Of a stretch of 64,000 nucleotides of DNA, positions 36,689-49,195 are shown piece by piece. Within the stretch, counting starts at the first letter, position 1; the number at the start of each line of letters is the position of its first letter. This DNA comes from Polytrichum commune (lineage: Eukaryota; Streptophyta; Polytrichopsida; Polytrichales; Polytrichaceae), in NCBI GenBank assembly GCA_950295325.1, contig OX485806.1, positions 18,104,001-18,168,000 of the forward strand, written 5' to 3'. A program made the position numbers and the translations under genes. Below the pieces are notes generated by a model that had not been told where the DNA came from, searched no databases, and worked only from the letters and a program-made list of their open reading frames with translations.

Positions 36689-37628
36689 CTTTTACCCAGA
36701 GTCTCTTGTCTAATATGCCCATGATATTGAATTAGGCCCCTGGCATTTGTAATGAGCTTCATACCTATGTCAGAGCCTAAGGTCGCCTACCCAACGCTCC
36801 TTGGAGCAGATCAGGAGTGCAGGCAGGAAGAGATACCTAGCTGTTTGGTGAATAATCTTTATTTAAAGATCATCCTCTTGTGGGGGGAGTGTGAGACCTA
36901 ATTCAAAGATCGCTCACTCTCTTTGGGAAGGAAATTACCTCTAAATCAACCTACGCACATCAGGTATTGGCCATTCTGTTAACTCTTGTCACTTGAGGAA
37001 GTGACCTCTTTCACCAGGTCTTATTGTCTTGTAAATGAAGAAACCAGTCCATGCTAACTATACAGGACATAGAGCCCACCCTTGGAGGGGGCAGTAGTCT
37101 GGAGGCGAAGAGGCTCTGTGTTCATGCTTGCTCCGGCAGGAGCCGGCATTTATATCTACCTATTTGCTAAATATAGTTTCTGCAGAGCATCAAGCCAATA
37201 GCTTCAGTGGTTGAGACTCATCTCCACCTTGCAAGTGGTGTGGGTGCCATCCTCCACCGAGCCATGCTAGTGTTTACCTGCTGTGGTCCAGCTTGAGGGG
37301 CTCGGCGAGCTTAGTAGGGGAGGAATTATTGGCGAGCAAGTTGCCCTGGTTACGGCCGTTAGAAAGTGTTCACCTCTTTACTCAAGGCAGTAGCTTGCAG
37401 GCGAAGAGACTCTATAGTTCATCCTAGTGCCTGAAAATATAGGCGTTATCCTTCAGCTGTTGCAGTCATTGTGGGTGTAGTGTTGCATAATATCTAGGCC
37501 TCCTTGTGCAGAAATTTGTTTATATAATTGTTGAGTATTTGTATTGGTTTTGTGGACAATAAAATGAAAGGAAAGGAAATTGATTTTAAAGTCTGGGAAG
37601 CCGAAAAGGCTAATGGGACAATGAAATT
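36689..37628. other. EYA upstream region with SINE-like duplicated segments
   Basis: A block around ggcagtagtctggaggcgaagagg (about 37090) recurs as ggcagtagcttgcaggcgaag (about 37385). Between them lies a tRNA-like A box word, agcttcagtggttgagac (37200-37217), without a clear B box. Downstream, gtctgggaagccgaaaaggct (37593) resembles gtttgggaagccaaaaggct near 55410. I read this as decayed SINE-type sequence. Part of it may serve as EYA leader. Confidence 0.4.
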
Positions 37629-38409
37629 ATGGCAGAAAATGGAGCTAGCCCATCGTTTTCAACTAGGCTGGTGGGAGGCGCCCAAGAGGAGCTTCTGTCA
37701 ACATCTAGAAAAGCAACAGACATGCGCGGTCCGACAGTGTTTGTGTGGGATTTGGATGAGACACTCATCATCTTCCAAACACTTCTGAATGGTCAGTATG
37801 CGGAGCTCTTTGATGGTTTCAAGGACTCTCACAAAGCTATTTCCCTTGGTCGGCGGTGGGAACGACTCATTCTTGACGTTTGTGATGATTACTTCAATTA
37901 TGAACAGGTGATCTAAGGTTGCTAAGATAATCTCTACTGTCTTCAATCAATTGTATGTTGTCTTTACCATTCAGGTAATGTCTTAAAGGATGGATTGAAC
38001 CTTACCTCACAGCTGATGATTAAACAGGCTAAGGAGTAATGAAGGTAGTGGTCACCATAGCAAATGGAGAATGTACTAATTAAGAATCAGTTAGGGTTTG
38101 AATAGTATTCTTGCTATTAACCTGCCTCTGTAGTCAAGGGTTGGTTCCAATGGAGTGAACTTGACCTGAAGTCTCTGTGAAGTTCAAATAGAGCTTTATG
38201 TAGCTGTGGTTAATTTGGCAAAGAGATGACTAAAATGCATGAAGATATCCCAAACACTGTTGTACAATATCCTCAAGTTGTCCTTCCTAAGGAATAAGGA
38301 ATGCTAGTTGCACTTTTTATGTAATGTGCTACATGTTTTATGGTTATGTTTCACCTTGACATAACTTGAGATATCAGGACTCGAATCACATGGATGCTCT
38401 TTGCAACCC

Positions 38410-38440
<31 letters not shown>

Positions 38441-40869
38441 CAAACCAAATTGTTCTAGTACCATGCACTATAATGATACATATTGAAGATGATTGGCTGC
38501 AATCCTCCTTTTTTGTGAGAATGTGAAGGAAGTTTTGCACTTTCTGTATCTTAGCCCTTGAAAGAAATATTTATTGCAACTGGTTTATGGATTGCCCCAT
38601 AGATTCCAGGTCCAGACATGGTCAGGCTGAAACCAATAATACAATCTGTTACTGGGAAGAATTGCATAAGTTGTGTGTTGCTAGTATTTAATGAAGTGGG
38701 TGCTGACTTTGATGTTCGTGGAGGTAATTCAGGTTGAGGAGTATAATTATGCCCACGTGAATTCACTGCAAGATTACGATGACGGGATCGACCTAGAAGA
38801 TTACGACTTCGAATATGACGATCTGGTGCTGCCACCATTTGATGTGGACAACCTACGAAAACTAACGTACCGGCATCGGTACGCCTGCAACCTGTACAAG
38901 CAGGTCTCCACCTGCCTTTCAACACGATCTTGAAACATTCATAGCTTCGTGCTTGATAAAACAATTGATCTGTGAATCAAGTAATCCTGGAGGACTGGGT
39001 TTCTACATGTTCTTAAATGAACATGACAAGAATCTCCTCTTGTAATACAGATACTAACCATGCTAGTTGACCTGGTTGTTGTATGTCATATACTATTTGT
39101 CCACATTCTTATAGTGTTACATTCTTGTAAGAATTTGACAAACTGCTCAGTGAACCATGAAGACATTCAGGCTTGCAGCAATTCTGTTCTAATGTGCTTG
39201 AAAATGCTTTTGACGGTAGATTGGGTGGTTATACTGCAGGGTCTGGAGGGCTTGTTGAGCATGGATCAGAAAAAGGAATGGCAGGAGTTGTATGAAGCAA
39301 CGGATGAGTTCACTGATCAATGGCTAAGTGGAGGTAATCTATTCTCTTGACTTATTTATCTTGCATTAATTTAAATACCTAGGAATTGGGAGTTGAAGAC
39401 ATAATAAGGGATCATACTAGATTTGGATGTCTGGATTTGTCTGCTGGTTTGTGACCCAGTAAGATTCTGTGAAGTCACAAAAGCATTCTGTTAAGGTATT
39501 CTGTCATTGGACACCTATATTTAACTGGATTATGGCAAGGCTTCCAGTTAGCAATGGATGCCAACAAGACACATGTTACGATGAGATTGGAGCATGTGCT
39601 CTAAATATGATAACTAATCTCAGTTTAATAATTAACACAAGTGGGAGGAACTACCACCTAAAAGGCATCTCTACTCCCATCTGAAAATTGAAGTGACATT
39701 TTTCGTTATAAACAATTGCTAATTAGATGAGACATTCCCGACATGATCCAATGACCCAAATTGTCCATGGAGTTGGAAAGTGCCTACAATAGGGCCACAA
39801 ACTTATTAAGTCTGCATTTTTTGTCAATGAGATTTGAGGCCTTGAAATAGAGCATTTGGCTTGAACCTTGCAACTACAAGGTCAATGTTTCAAGCATAGG
39901 GGTACTGGGAGTAGTCTTTGGATTTGGTGTTTTAAGCTCTCCATTTTCAGCTTCAGGGGCCATAATACCTGATGTAATCTGCAGGTGTTGGATTGTAACT
40001 GAGTTCAATAACTTCACTGTGAAAGGATGACGAGTAGGAGTAGCTTATTGTCTTCAGGAGAGGCAGACATTATCTGCTGGGCATATTTTAATTGGTTGCA
40101 TGTATCGAAGTTTGTGTTTATTGTTTATTGCTTAAGTTCTAATTGGTCTCTAAGGTCTTGGCTTCTTCTGGTGGATCCAGGTAGAAAGAAAGTGGCAGAG
40201 TTTCAGCAGGCAAATCAGATGGCGTTGCAAGAGGAATTCTCAGTGGGAGCCAATGTGTCTGATGGGAGTCCCAAAACTGCGGGGACTGTGGCACTGCCTA
40301 GCACATACAATTTTCTTGTCACCTCTGGCACACTCATTCCGACCCTTGTCAAGTGCATGCTCTTCAAGCTAAACTTTCACTTCCATCATACAAACAGTAT
40401 GCTAATGAAAACCCCTAAACCTTACTTCCACTCTTGGCCTATAAAGGTTTTTCCCTAAAAGAAAATAGCTGATAATAATTAACCTAATATCTGCCCACAA
40501 GCATGTAGGTGTAACAAATGTGGTTTCCTGATTTGCCCCCACAATGCTGATCTGCTGCACCTTTCCTAACAAACTCTATTTGCTTGCAATGGTACTGCAG
40601 TTTTCAGCTCAAGAGAATGTGGTAAACTACAGTGCTTCGAATGGATACGTGACCGCTTCGTCCTGAAAATGCCAAAGTTTTTTGTCCTTGGAGATGGAAT
40701 TGATGAAGAGGAAGCAGCGCGATCACTCCAGTGGCCTTTTCTCAAAATATGTATTGCTCCAGATGGTCCCTATCGGTTACCGGCGATATCATATCGCACC
40801 ATTGAAGAGCACTTGGCCGGTGTGTACAAAGGAGAAGACAGGCTTAACACTTCCGGGTCAAAGCCATAA
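37629..40869 (+). CDS. EYA: Eyes-absent homologue, HAD-type protein phosphatase
   Basis: Five exons in frame: 37629-37907, 38733-38903, 39240-39333, 40181-40396 and 40601-40869 (TAA), 342 residues from the first ATG. The ATG at residue 32 would give 311, close to the roughly 307 I recall for Arabidopsis EYA, so the true start may be there. It shows the EYA-type HAD phosphatase motifs. Motif I is VWDLDETL, with the nucleophile Asp at codon 37749-37751 and the second Asp two residues on. The SG block is LVTSGTLIPTLVKC. The late acidic motif is LGDGIDEEEAA, followed by LQWPFLKI. Plant EYA lacks the animal N-terminal transactivation region, as here. Known plant and animal EYAs are Mg-dependent tyrosine phosphatases, and substrates in plants are unclear. 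All residues expected for catalysis are present, so it looks functional. Confidence 0.93.
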
Positions 40870-41021
40870 TAGTTGGATAATCTTGTATACAATTAACATT
40901 TCCCTTTTTTTTTACTGAGACATGTGTCAATATGTAGGTAATTGAGGATGAGAAGTTTGTGTGCATAGCATGATACCTTTGACAAACTAGATGCCCTCTT
41001 TGTCAGGGAGGTGCAAAGTTT

Positions 41022-41228
41022 TGACATAGGTACCATTTTGTACAGTCACTGTTTACTATCCATGACAATATTTTATCACAAGTTGCTGACAAGAGAAGGT
41101 AGGGTTTTGGCCAACGGATGAACTTATCCATCATCCATGACAATGTCAACTTATTCATCAAATGTGCCATCTGAAAAGTTACCATAGTGACAAAATACCA
41201 TATGATGCAAAATATTATATTTAGTGTA
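41022..41228 (-). mobile_element. MITE family D, copy 2 (inverted, shortened)
   Basis: Read on the minus strand it repeats the order of 43660-44024: ataccatatg..gtcacta, tcagatggc-type change, gatggataagttcatccgttggccaaaaccctacc, and cttgtgataaaatattgtcatgg. It starts about 150 bases after the EYA stop and may overlap the EYA 3' UTR. Confidence 0.6.
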
Positions 41229-41390
41229 GTTGAGACCAAGTAATTTAAGTCATCTGGCAGAGGCATGCCACCTTGCAGAAATTATGAAATGCTTGGCAAG
41301 TAGAATGTTCTGGGTAATTAAGTTTCATACAGCACCTGTTTTGTATGGTTTTTGCTCTAAGTTTGTTCAGGCTTTGAGAGGTTCACTGGT

Positions 41391-41935
41391 TTTTTAGACA
41401 GAAGGCCAAGAAGCCAACGCCAAAAGCAAAGAGAACCAAAGGAGATGTGTCCACTTTGGGGGGGGGCCTTGGATGCGCCACACCGCCACGTGGAAAGTAA
41501 CAAAGAACCAAAGAAACACGAACCCCACCAAGGACAACAACCTCCAAGTCACCAAGTGACCAAAGTGCTAAACAACCTGCATACATTGTTGTTTCCAATT
41601 CCATGTAATTTTCATCATATCCCGTCGTCAAGAAACATTCCTAGCACCCCAAGTTTCATCAAAGCCTTTTAGGATAGCTTCTAATCTCAACGAATTTAAC
41701 AATCTTAGCCCAAGCTAGTATGCAGTGCATAATGAGGTCATCCCAAATGAGGTGTTTCATTTTGGACTCATGCCAATGTTCTTGGTTGAACACCCGATCA
41801 TTTTGTTCGATCCAAACAGTCCAAAGTGTAATGCCTTGGAGAAGGTGCCAAATCATTATTTCTTGTCAAACTTTTTAGGAATCCTCTCTCCGAAGAGGGC
41901 TTGTTTCCAATGGAAGCTATTGTAATTGCCAGTAC
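41391..41935 (-). mobile_element. LINE (L1-type) 3' end, minus strand
   Basis: On the minus strand the frame 41856-41659 reads HLLQGITLWTVWIEQNDRV, then KHLIWDDLIMHCILAWAKI. This is the segment that follows the zinc-knuckle region at the C-terminus of plant L1-type reverse transcriptase proteins. Upstream on the same strand an out-of-frame piece reads HWKQ. The 3' UTR has ccacgtggcggtgtggcgca and ends gccttctgtct followed by A6. The second copy is at 57825-58460. The 5' part of the element is missing. Confidence 0.7.
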
Positions 41936-43262
41936 GGCCTCCACCCAAGGTCACCCAACGCAACCCAATGCTAGCCACGGTCCCCCAATGCCATCCAACA
42001 CCACCCTAGGTCACCCAATGACAACCCATAACCCCAAATCAACCACCCCACTTCAATACCTACCCAACATATGTGGATTTGACAATGAATAGGCCAAACT
42101 AGCTTTGATTAGCATGTGGGTAAGCATATACCCAATTGCCACCTTCATACTCACCCTATACCCCGAAACGGTACCCAATAGGTTGACAGTAATGCACTAT
42201 GCCACCCAATATGTCCACCCTCCATGGGTATATCCACCGAGTGGTATACAACACCCACAAGGGTTGCAGTCACCCTCGAAACACTAGAGGTGACCAAATC
42301 AAGTGACACGCCCTCTCATTGAGCGCTTTACTTGGCCAACTCCATTGTCAACAATATTTAACCCAAACAACTATTGGGGTTGGTGTGCAATGAGAAAACA
42401 AATACTATGCAGGGTTGATTTGGACATGATTTCTTCTAGTGCCACTGGACATCGTTCCAAGAACACAATCCACAACCTCTTTGCCAGAAAAAATAAAAAT
42501 CACCTCGTATCTAACATACATATTCGAAATTGGTGCCAAAGAAAAGGATTCTAGTTTAGTGATTATCTCCAATCACAAGCGTGTAAAGGAAGTCTATTGT
42601 CTTCACCACACATAACCATCAATCACTAGTGGCTAGAGGCATTCAAATACTAAGTGCAGTGAATGAAACTAGTGCCGATGAGGAAATAGCATTTGCTCTA
42701 GTTGGGGAACTTGAATTGAAGGAAGTCAAGTCATGTTGGGGACTTGGCAAATAATTGAGGGGCGTTATGGGTGACAACAAGTGATTGTGTGAGCAACTAG
42801 AGTGTCTAGAACATCAGTTGGTTCAAGAGGAACCACCACTTATCAAAGCGACTTAAATTTGCAGAGTTTATATGAGCCATTAGCTTAGTTGAGTGTCATT
42901 AAGTTGAAGGTTCTTTGGGATGCCCTATGTGATTCTTAGTACGACGTGGAGGTGAACTATATAATTCTTTTGTTTGAGAAAATGGAGGAGTACAAAACTC
43001 TAGCTACTAGTTGAGTTGTTTCGAGTAGGACATTACACAAATGTTGTGGCAATATTTATGGTATATTGTATAGTTTGGAGCACATGGGTTAGGGTTTGGA
43101 CTGTCTGTCTTGAGCTCAGATTGTTGGATGTTGTGTATTGAGCAGTCTTAACCACTTGAACTTGAACAATGGCCAAAAATGCTTCATATCTGAATGTGTA
43201 ACACTCTAAATATGCAGAAAATTTGATAGCGGGTAACTGTGAATTGCTCTCCCTCAAGAGGG
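41936..43262. other. Decayed sequence, possibly transposon coding relic
   Basis: Pro/Thr-rich interrupted frames run from 41901 to 42290 (words such as HPTQPNASHGPP), followed by frame fragments to about 43020 broken by many stops. It could be a dead retroelement or transposase, but no motif allowed a call. Confidence 0.3.
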
Positions 43263-43573
43263 ACACTAAATAGTCCCTATTAGTGTGGTTGGAAAGTTAG
43301 CATGGAAATAATTAGTGTGGACCATAATAATTTTGTAATCAGGGTGGAATAGCATGAGTGCAAGACTTCCGGGTCTTTCCCTAAATTCCAACACATTGAA
43401 TATTAGTTATAGGACAAAAGTAGTACAAAATAAAAAAAATACCCACATTAATATTCTAGAAAAACAACAAATGTAGCCCACACTAATTTTTTACTAAAAA
43501 TTTAGCGTGGGTTGAAAATTAACATGGGCTCTAGAAAATGCATGTGGCCCACAACAATAGGACTATTTTGTGT
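43263..43573. mobile_element. MITE family C, complete copy
   Basis: The ends acactaaatagtccctatta and, inverted, acacaaaatagtcctattg form terminal inverted repeats of about 25 bases followed by gtgtgg/gtggg. The 311-base body has two internal gtgggctaca/gtgggttgaa-type words. It is non-coding. A truncated relative lies at 49030-49180. Confidence 0.65.
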
Positions 43574-43659
43574 ACTTGAGTGTGTGAGAGTTGGAAAATC
43601 TTATAATTACCAAACTTCGAGAATATTTCCTTCCACTTAATTACCACACTAAATACGAT

Positions 43660-44024
43660 GTTTAGTGTCATATGGTATTTTATGTCACTATGCTAAATTT
43701 TTTGGATGAAACTTCTTATGGATAAGTGAAAAAATATTGTCATGGATGATGGATGAGTTCATCCATCGGCCAAAACCCTACCTTCTCTTGTCAACAAACT
43801 TGTGATGAAAATATTGTCATGGATGATTGAAATTTGGATGAAAACTCACTTGGTAAGTGACAATAATTGCAACACTGTAAATCTATAATCTCCCCCCCAA
43901 AACATTACAAGGAATGACAAATAACATTGGGTTCACATTTTAGTGTTGGTGACACTACACCGCAGTTTACAATTAGTATTGAGCAAGACAATTAGAATCG
44001 GTGACACTAAATTTCATATTTAGT
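43660..44024 (+). mobile_element. MITE family D, copy 3
   Basis: It starts at tttagtgtcatatggta and ends at gtgacactaaatttcatatttagtg, so the end words are approximate inverses. The interior matches 31904-32254 over its whole length. It contains a short palindrome near gatggatgagttcatccatc. No coding sequence was seen. Confidence 0.65.
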
Positions 44025-44774
44025 GTACTTTCCTATGATCTTATCACAAAGTTAGATCGACTACTTAGAGCATGTTCACAAGTTATCAATACAGACACCT
44101 ATACCCATACCATCAACTCAAAGGTGAATCTTAACAAATTAGGCTCCTGTGAGTTCTCATCATTATCAATGTAGGAGTGATTCCTCTTCTCTAAATCTTC
44201 CGGCCCTTCAAACATGCAACTATTAGAAGGGTGAGTTTCAACTGAGCCTTCACAAGGGAATCAACTATCAATATTCCACAATCTTTGATCATATAGATAA
44301 TCTTAGCTTCAAAACTATTTCCTTAACATGTAAAGCCTTGATATGTTTTGTAAGATGTGAGCTTTGATCATGGGACCCATAATTTATAGTGCTTATATAG
44401 AACACGTGGAACGTGTGGGAAACATAGCGATATGAGTACTCCCCTCTAAAGTAATAGTACCCAACATAGTACCCCTTTGTGTTAGTGTTTGGTGTACAAC
44501 GTGTGATCATGCTCTCAAAACATCAAGTGCGATGATTTTGCACTACTGGAATCCAATGGATTTAATGTCATATTCGTTTGTCAACTTTGTGATATTCTTA
44601 GTTTCCATTGAGAGAAAGTGCCATATTTGTGACATTATTGTGCTCAATAAGTTGACATTAGCGCAGCCAAAACGCATTAGAATTGTATGTTTATCCTGCA
44701 GGCTCTGTGAACTGTATCCTCATCGATCTCGATCGCCGCCGTCCCAAAGGAGATTTCCCAAAGACACGATGCCT
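44025..44774. other. Intergenic and possible P450 5' relic
   Basis: After a tcctgcag acceptor-like word at 44695-44702 the sequence becomes richer in GC, as in the following P450 relic, but no P450 block was recognised in it. The rest shows nothing. Confidence 0.35.
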
Positions 44775-45027
44775 GCTTCTCGGGACAGCCGGTGGGCTTG
44801 ATTCATTCCATTCTCTCAAATAACCGCAAGAATTTTGCTTCTCGGGACAGCCGGTGGGCTTGATTCATTCCATTTTCTCAAATAACCGCAAGATTTTGCT
44901 TCTTCTCGGGACAGCCGGTGGGCTTGATTCATCCCATTCTCTCAAATAACCGCAAGAATTTTTCTTCTTCTCGGGACAGCCAGTGGGCTTGATTCACTCC
45001 ATTCTCTCAAATAACCGCAAGAATTTT
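44775..45027 (+). repeat. Four tandem copies of a 61-65-base P450 exon piece
   Basis: The units are 44775-44836, 44837-44897, 44898-44962 and 44963-45027. Each runs from (g)cttctcgggacagcc to aaccgcaag(a)atttt. In the last unit the frame GLIHSILSNNRKNF leads into the P450 segment FAVAPHGPYWRQLQK, so the repeated unit is exon sequence amplified in place. Length differences of 1-4 bases destroy a common frame. Confidence 0.85.
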
Positions 45028-46230
45028 GCCGTCGCGCCTCATGGACCTTACTGGCGCCAGTTGCAGAAATCACGAGCACCGAGCTTTTCTCTTCCCAGCG
45101 CCTCGCATCGTATAAGAGCGCCCAGGCGGAGGAAATACACAGCATGGCGGAGGTTCTCCTGGACAAGTGTAGAAAAGGGAACCCCATCAACCTCCGGAAG
45201 TGGACATACAGCGTGAGTGCCGCCCACAACACTCGAATGCTCATCAACAAAAGTTCACAACTCTTCTCCTCTCATCATCTGGCACACCTTGAATCTCGTA
45301 ACATGAAATTGTGGTTCTGTCCCGGAGCTGCAACATGGGTTTCATAATGAGCGATGCTTTTCATTTATTGTGTCTATTTTTTCTTTCCCAAATTTTGTTC
45401 TCTAAATGAGTTTTGGTCTTGTTTCCAAAAAACTCGAGAAAAGATGAATCCAATGGTATCTTATTTAACGCGAAAAAAGCCTATCCACAGTCGAATGACC
45501 TCTAGTCATATAGTAGACGTCACATAAATGTATTGCTTTCACTAGATGTTTCCTACAGTTATACGGTTGCAATTTTGATATTTTGATTCTATGATTTATA
45601 GTTGCCAGACCTAAAAGATTAACGTATAAGTTATGAGTTGAATCAAACTTTGTTAGCTAAATGTCGAGTTAGCACTGACAAGATAGCAATGAAGCCTGAA
45701 GGTTATGTTCCAACGCTGACTCAAACACTAAACGTTGGTCACTTGCGCGTTGAGATGCTTTCTTTGAGAAACTATGATTCCAATATTATTCGGTCAGTCT
45801 TAATTACAAACACGCATGCAGGTTCAATGCAAACGGAGCGGAACGCGAGACAGGAATGGAGGAACTCGACGAGATGATCTTAGCCACTGCAAGAAGAATC
45901 GGGGGTTCCTTGATCGTGTGTGACTATGTGCCATGGTTGAGCTTCATCCCCAAGTTGCAAGGTTGGCCGCCACTGTTGAGGAATCTCCGTGACAGCACCC
46001 GAAACATTGCTACGAGGCTTTTCGAGCTTGAGAAACACAGGGAGCATGCAAGAGAACTACAGATTCAGGGGATGATGAATGATGCAAATGACAAGAAATC
46101 CACGAGCTCATATGTGCCCGATCGATTTTACTGATGTGTTGCTGCAAACTCCACGCGATCGACAACGGAAAGCCGTGGTCCGATCGATGCGGACCTCATC
46201 AACATAGTTCTGGTAGGTTGAGTGCATTCA
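44963..46230 (+). pseudogene. Cytochrome P450 (A-type, CYP71-clan-like) pseudogene
   Basis: P450s are heme monooxygenases of the ER membrane. Exon-like piece 1 (45010-45258) reads FAVAPHGPYWRQLQK, then, after a lost A near 45066-45070, TSTELFSSQRLASYKSAQAE in a shifted frame, ending RKWTYSVSAAHNTRMLINK. Piece 2 (45822-46200) starts after an AG with FNANGAERETGMEELDEMI and continues YVPWLSFIPKLQGWPP, LRDSTRNIATRLFELEKHRE and, after further frameshifts, DFTDVLLQTP and IDNGKPW. The C-helix WxxxR is WRQLQ, so the conserved Arg is lost. The donor after piece 1 is not a GT. I-helix, ExxR and heme-cysteine exons were not found downstream. It is a truncated, multiply damaged pseudogene. Confidence 0.82.
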
Positions 46231-48420
46231 GAAAAAGAAAGACGACTCCGACATTGATGCCACAAGCGTGCATTATGGTGTTGCTTCTTTTCGAGTTGGT
46301 CTCAGTCTATATGTAATCCCGAAACGGGCATTATGAGAATTAGAGGGTCCCGAGGGGGCTACTGCGTCTTTTGGAAGGTGAAGACTTTGAATGGATGTGG
46401 ACAAGTCATCCAACACCTATTTCCCCTAGGGCAAGCTCTTAGGTTTCCACACGGCTGGTTGAAAATATCCAATTTGTACAGATACTCCATTATGATTTGG
46501 TGGACAGTTGGTGTTGGGGTGCACCAAAAATCAAGTACTAGGAAGGTCACCACTTTTGGTTTTCTACCTCAGTCACACCCCTCTCACATGCCAAAAGATT
46601 TAGCAAGAGATTTAAAAAAAAAATTAAAGGATCCACATCGTGACCAAAAGTGGAAGCAATTCCCATCTAAGGAAGATAGAAATAAGGAGGACTGCTAATT
46701 TTTCAAGAGTTTTGATTCTTACATTGAAATCTTGAAGCCAAAAGTTGGCCCGAACACAACACCTAATGTCTAGAGTATGCCATATCCACTCATTTTGAGA
46801 TAAATTCCTCCTCACTTTAGCACTCAAAACCAAAGACATGTGTCATGCTTGTATTGATTCTTTGATGATACTATAACCAAAGTTGGAGACTTGGAAACCA
46901 AGAATAGCTAGTGTATGAGTTGGCAGGAAGGGTATCCATCATCATTAACAAAAAATTAAAAAATTAAAAAAATTAAAAAAACTCTTCTATTGTTACCGGA
47001 TTACGACCTTTCTTCTTCAACCCTAGAAATTGCATACAATCCTTCTTCCTCTTTGTAGCACGTGCAACTGTTTTGAATTTTGGAGTTGAGCCTAAATTAA
47101 GTTCTAAACATTCTTTTGGAGTTGCTTTCGGATTGTAAACATATTTTCTTATAATTGTTTCTAAAAACTTTGACATTCTCACTAACTCATGCTCTAATCA
47201 ATGTGAGAACTGGCAATCATGTCGTGCCATGCTCAAAAGCCCAAGTCAAGAAACATGGAACCTTAGTTTAACCACCCACGAAAAGAAATTACCGAAATCA
47301 ATCCCAACCTTATCAAATTTCATGTTCACTACAAATTGCCAATGGGGTTTTGATCAAAAAAAGATGGTTCAACTCTATGCGGCTCAAAATGCATAGTTGT
47401 GAGTGCACTGTAACTTAGGGTGAGTTTCCATGTAGGCCACTCACCACACTAGATGCTAGATAATAGTGGGTCAGAGGTGTTCGCATATAGTTAAGCACAA
47501 GCCACCATCCAACCACATTTTGGCAATTTGCTAGAATGTGGAGGGCCGTGGACACGGGCCGCTAGACTTCCATGTGTCCATGTCTAAAGAATCTTTGACC
47601 TACAAATGTCAGCCACCATAAGATTAAAACCAGTTGAAGACTTAAGGGAATTAGTGTTAGTCTACAACTCCATCCTTGGTAATTGGGAGGAGGAGATTAG
47701 TAGGCGGGCTCGGATTCGAGAAGATGGGAGTAGCTATGTGGCACATACGAACCATACCCCACCAAATTCCCTCTACATTTGGACAGATTTGTCCTTATTC
47801 ACACTAGAATATGGTGGGCAAGCAATCTGCATGGAAACTTACCCTTGACTATGCAAAAGACGAATCCTCTTCAACAAGGTTGTTGATTTTGTTCTAAATA
47901 TATGTCCGCACTACAAGATCCCTTCGATACTTTAAGCATTTCATTTTTGCGGTGACCCCCTAGCTACTTAAGAGCCCTTTTCCTCAAATCACTACATGCA
48001 ACTATCCACATGTCCAATCACTTTCACCTACAAGTGTTGCTTCCTCCCCAATGCTCGCATGGTCACATAAACCGACAAACAACAAGAGATTGTTTATTCC
48101 CCGTTACTTGACTAGTACCCCCGTTTTAAAAGGAAAAACGACATCTCACATACACACCATTTCTTAACAATGTGTATGCTCGCTTTGTGGGCCCCCGGAA
48201 TATGCAACCAAATGCCCTCATCAAACGCAAAATATGCTTCGCATTAGTCCGATTCAATCCAAGTTTTTACACAAGTATGAAGCAAGTACGGAGCTAGGTG
48301 TGTAGATCTATGCATGTGAAAGGCGGGAGTGATCCGGGAATAGAAAAGGGAGCATCTCTTCATTGCTTAGTAATGTTATGAACATTTTGATTCACCCAAA
48401 TAAATGGGGAGAACACACCG
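46231..48420. other. Intergenic, no gene recognised
   Basis: The longest frame (46333-46698) has no domain. A low-complexity aaaattaaaaaatt run lies near 46950-46980. No clear repeats with ends were seen. Confidence 0.4.
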
Positions 48421-48644
48421 CTATAGTGTTTTGTCTAATTGGTGTGGGTTACCATTTAGAGTTACACACATGTTGTAACATTTTACCGAGGGTGTCCTTC
48501 TTTACCAACTAAGTTATGTCATATTCTTTAGTGTGCATACTAACTACCTATGTTATTTGAGTAAAAAATGATACTCTCAGTAAAGTGTTTTAGCGATGTG
48601 TAACTCCGAATGATAGCCCACACTAATTAGACAAAATAGTGTAG
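48421..48644. mobile_element. MITE family B, 224 bp, long terminal inverted repeats
   Basis: The left end ctatagtgttttgtctaatt and the inverse of the right end, ctacactattttgtctaatt, continue together for about 48 bases with about eight mismatches. The element is thus nearly half inverted repeat. Non-coding. Confidence 0.75.
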
Positions 48645-48838
48645 TTACAGATGAACCGGTTGAGATTGAGAAATAACCGATTGAAGTTCTAGAGTTCATG
48701 AAAACTACCAATTGCATTAGGGGAATCTATGGAAATATACTCCACATTACTAAAGAAAAACCAAAGGATCACAACATGAGCCGGTTGGACTTGGAAACAC
48801 TAGGATTTTGACCAATTATGCCTAAAAATCTGCCCGGA
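48645..48838. repeat. Dispersed repeat R2, copy b
   Basis: It follows MITE B directly. It shows ttacagatgaaccggttgag, aataaccgattgaagttc and gttggacttggaaacactag in the same order as at 27700. Confidence 0.55.
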
Positions 48839-48897
48839 TACTGATCCACCCCCTATTTTTCTCAATGCTAGATATGGCAAGTCCAAGACCTCTTAAT

Positions 48898-48926
48898 TTC
48901 TTTTTCTTTTTCTTTTCTTTTCTTTT
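48898..48926. repeat. (CTTTT)n pyrimidine tract
   Basis: A T/C-only run with repeated ctttt units. It has no other features. Confidence 0.7.
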
Positions 48927-49029
48927 GGGCAAATATCACTTGGTAATCAACATTCAACGCCTGGCCTTTGTTCTCCACCCCAAGTTCCAACAATCCCATG
49001 TGATCATTGAATGGGGAGAACCATCTATT

Positions 49030-49180
49030 ACACTAAATAGTCCTAATATTGTGGGCCATATTAAAAAAAATTATAGTTCATGTTGATTTTCATAATGAGA
49101 ATTGATGCGGGTCACACTAGTTTACAACCCACGCTAAATTTCTAATAAAGAATTAGCATGGGTCATAATATTGGTTTTCC
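49030..49180. mobile_element. MITE family C, truncated copy
   Basis: The left end acactaaatagtcctaatat is followed by tgtgggcc, as in 43263-43573. The right terminal repeat is missing. Confidence 0.45.
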
Positions 49181-49195
49181 TAGAAAAGCCGAGAC

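Noticed and set aside
36298-36762. A 154-codon open frame on the minus strand
   Set aside because: It overlaps plus-strand exon 36391-36688, which has a splice acceptor and phase agreement with upstream exons. The minus frame is its shadow.
46333-46698. A 121-codon open frame after the P450 relic
   Set aside because: No P450 motif and no recognisable domain. It is probably chance.
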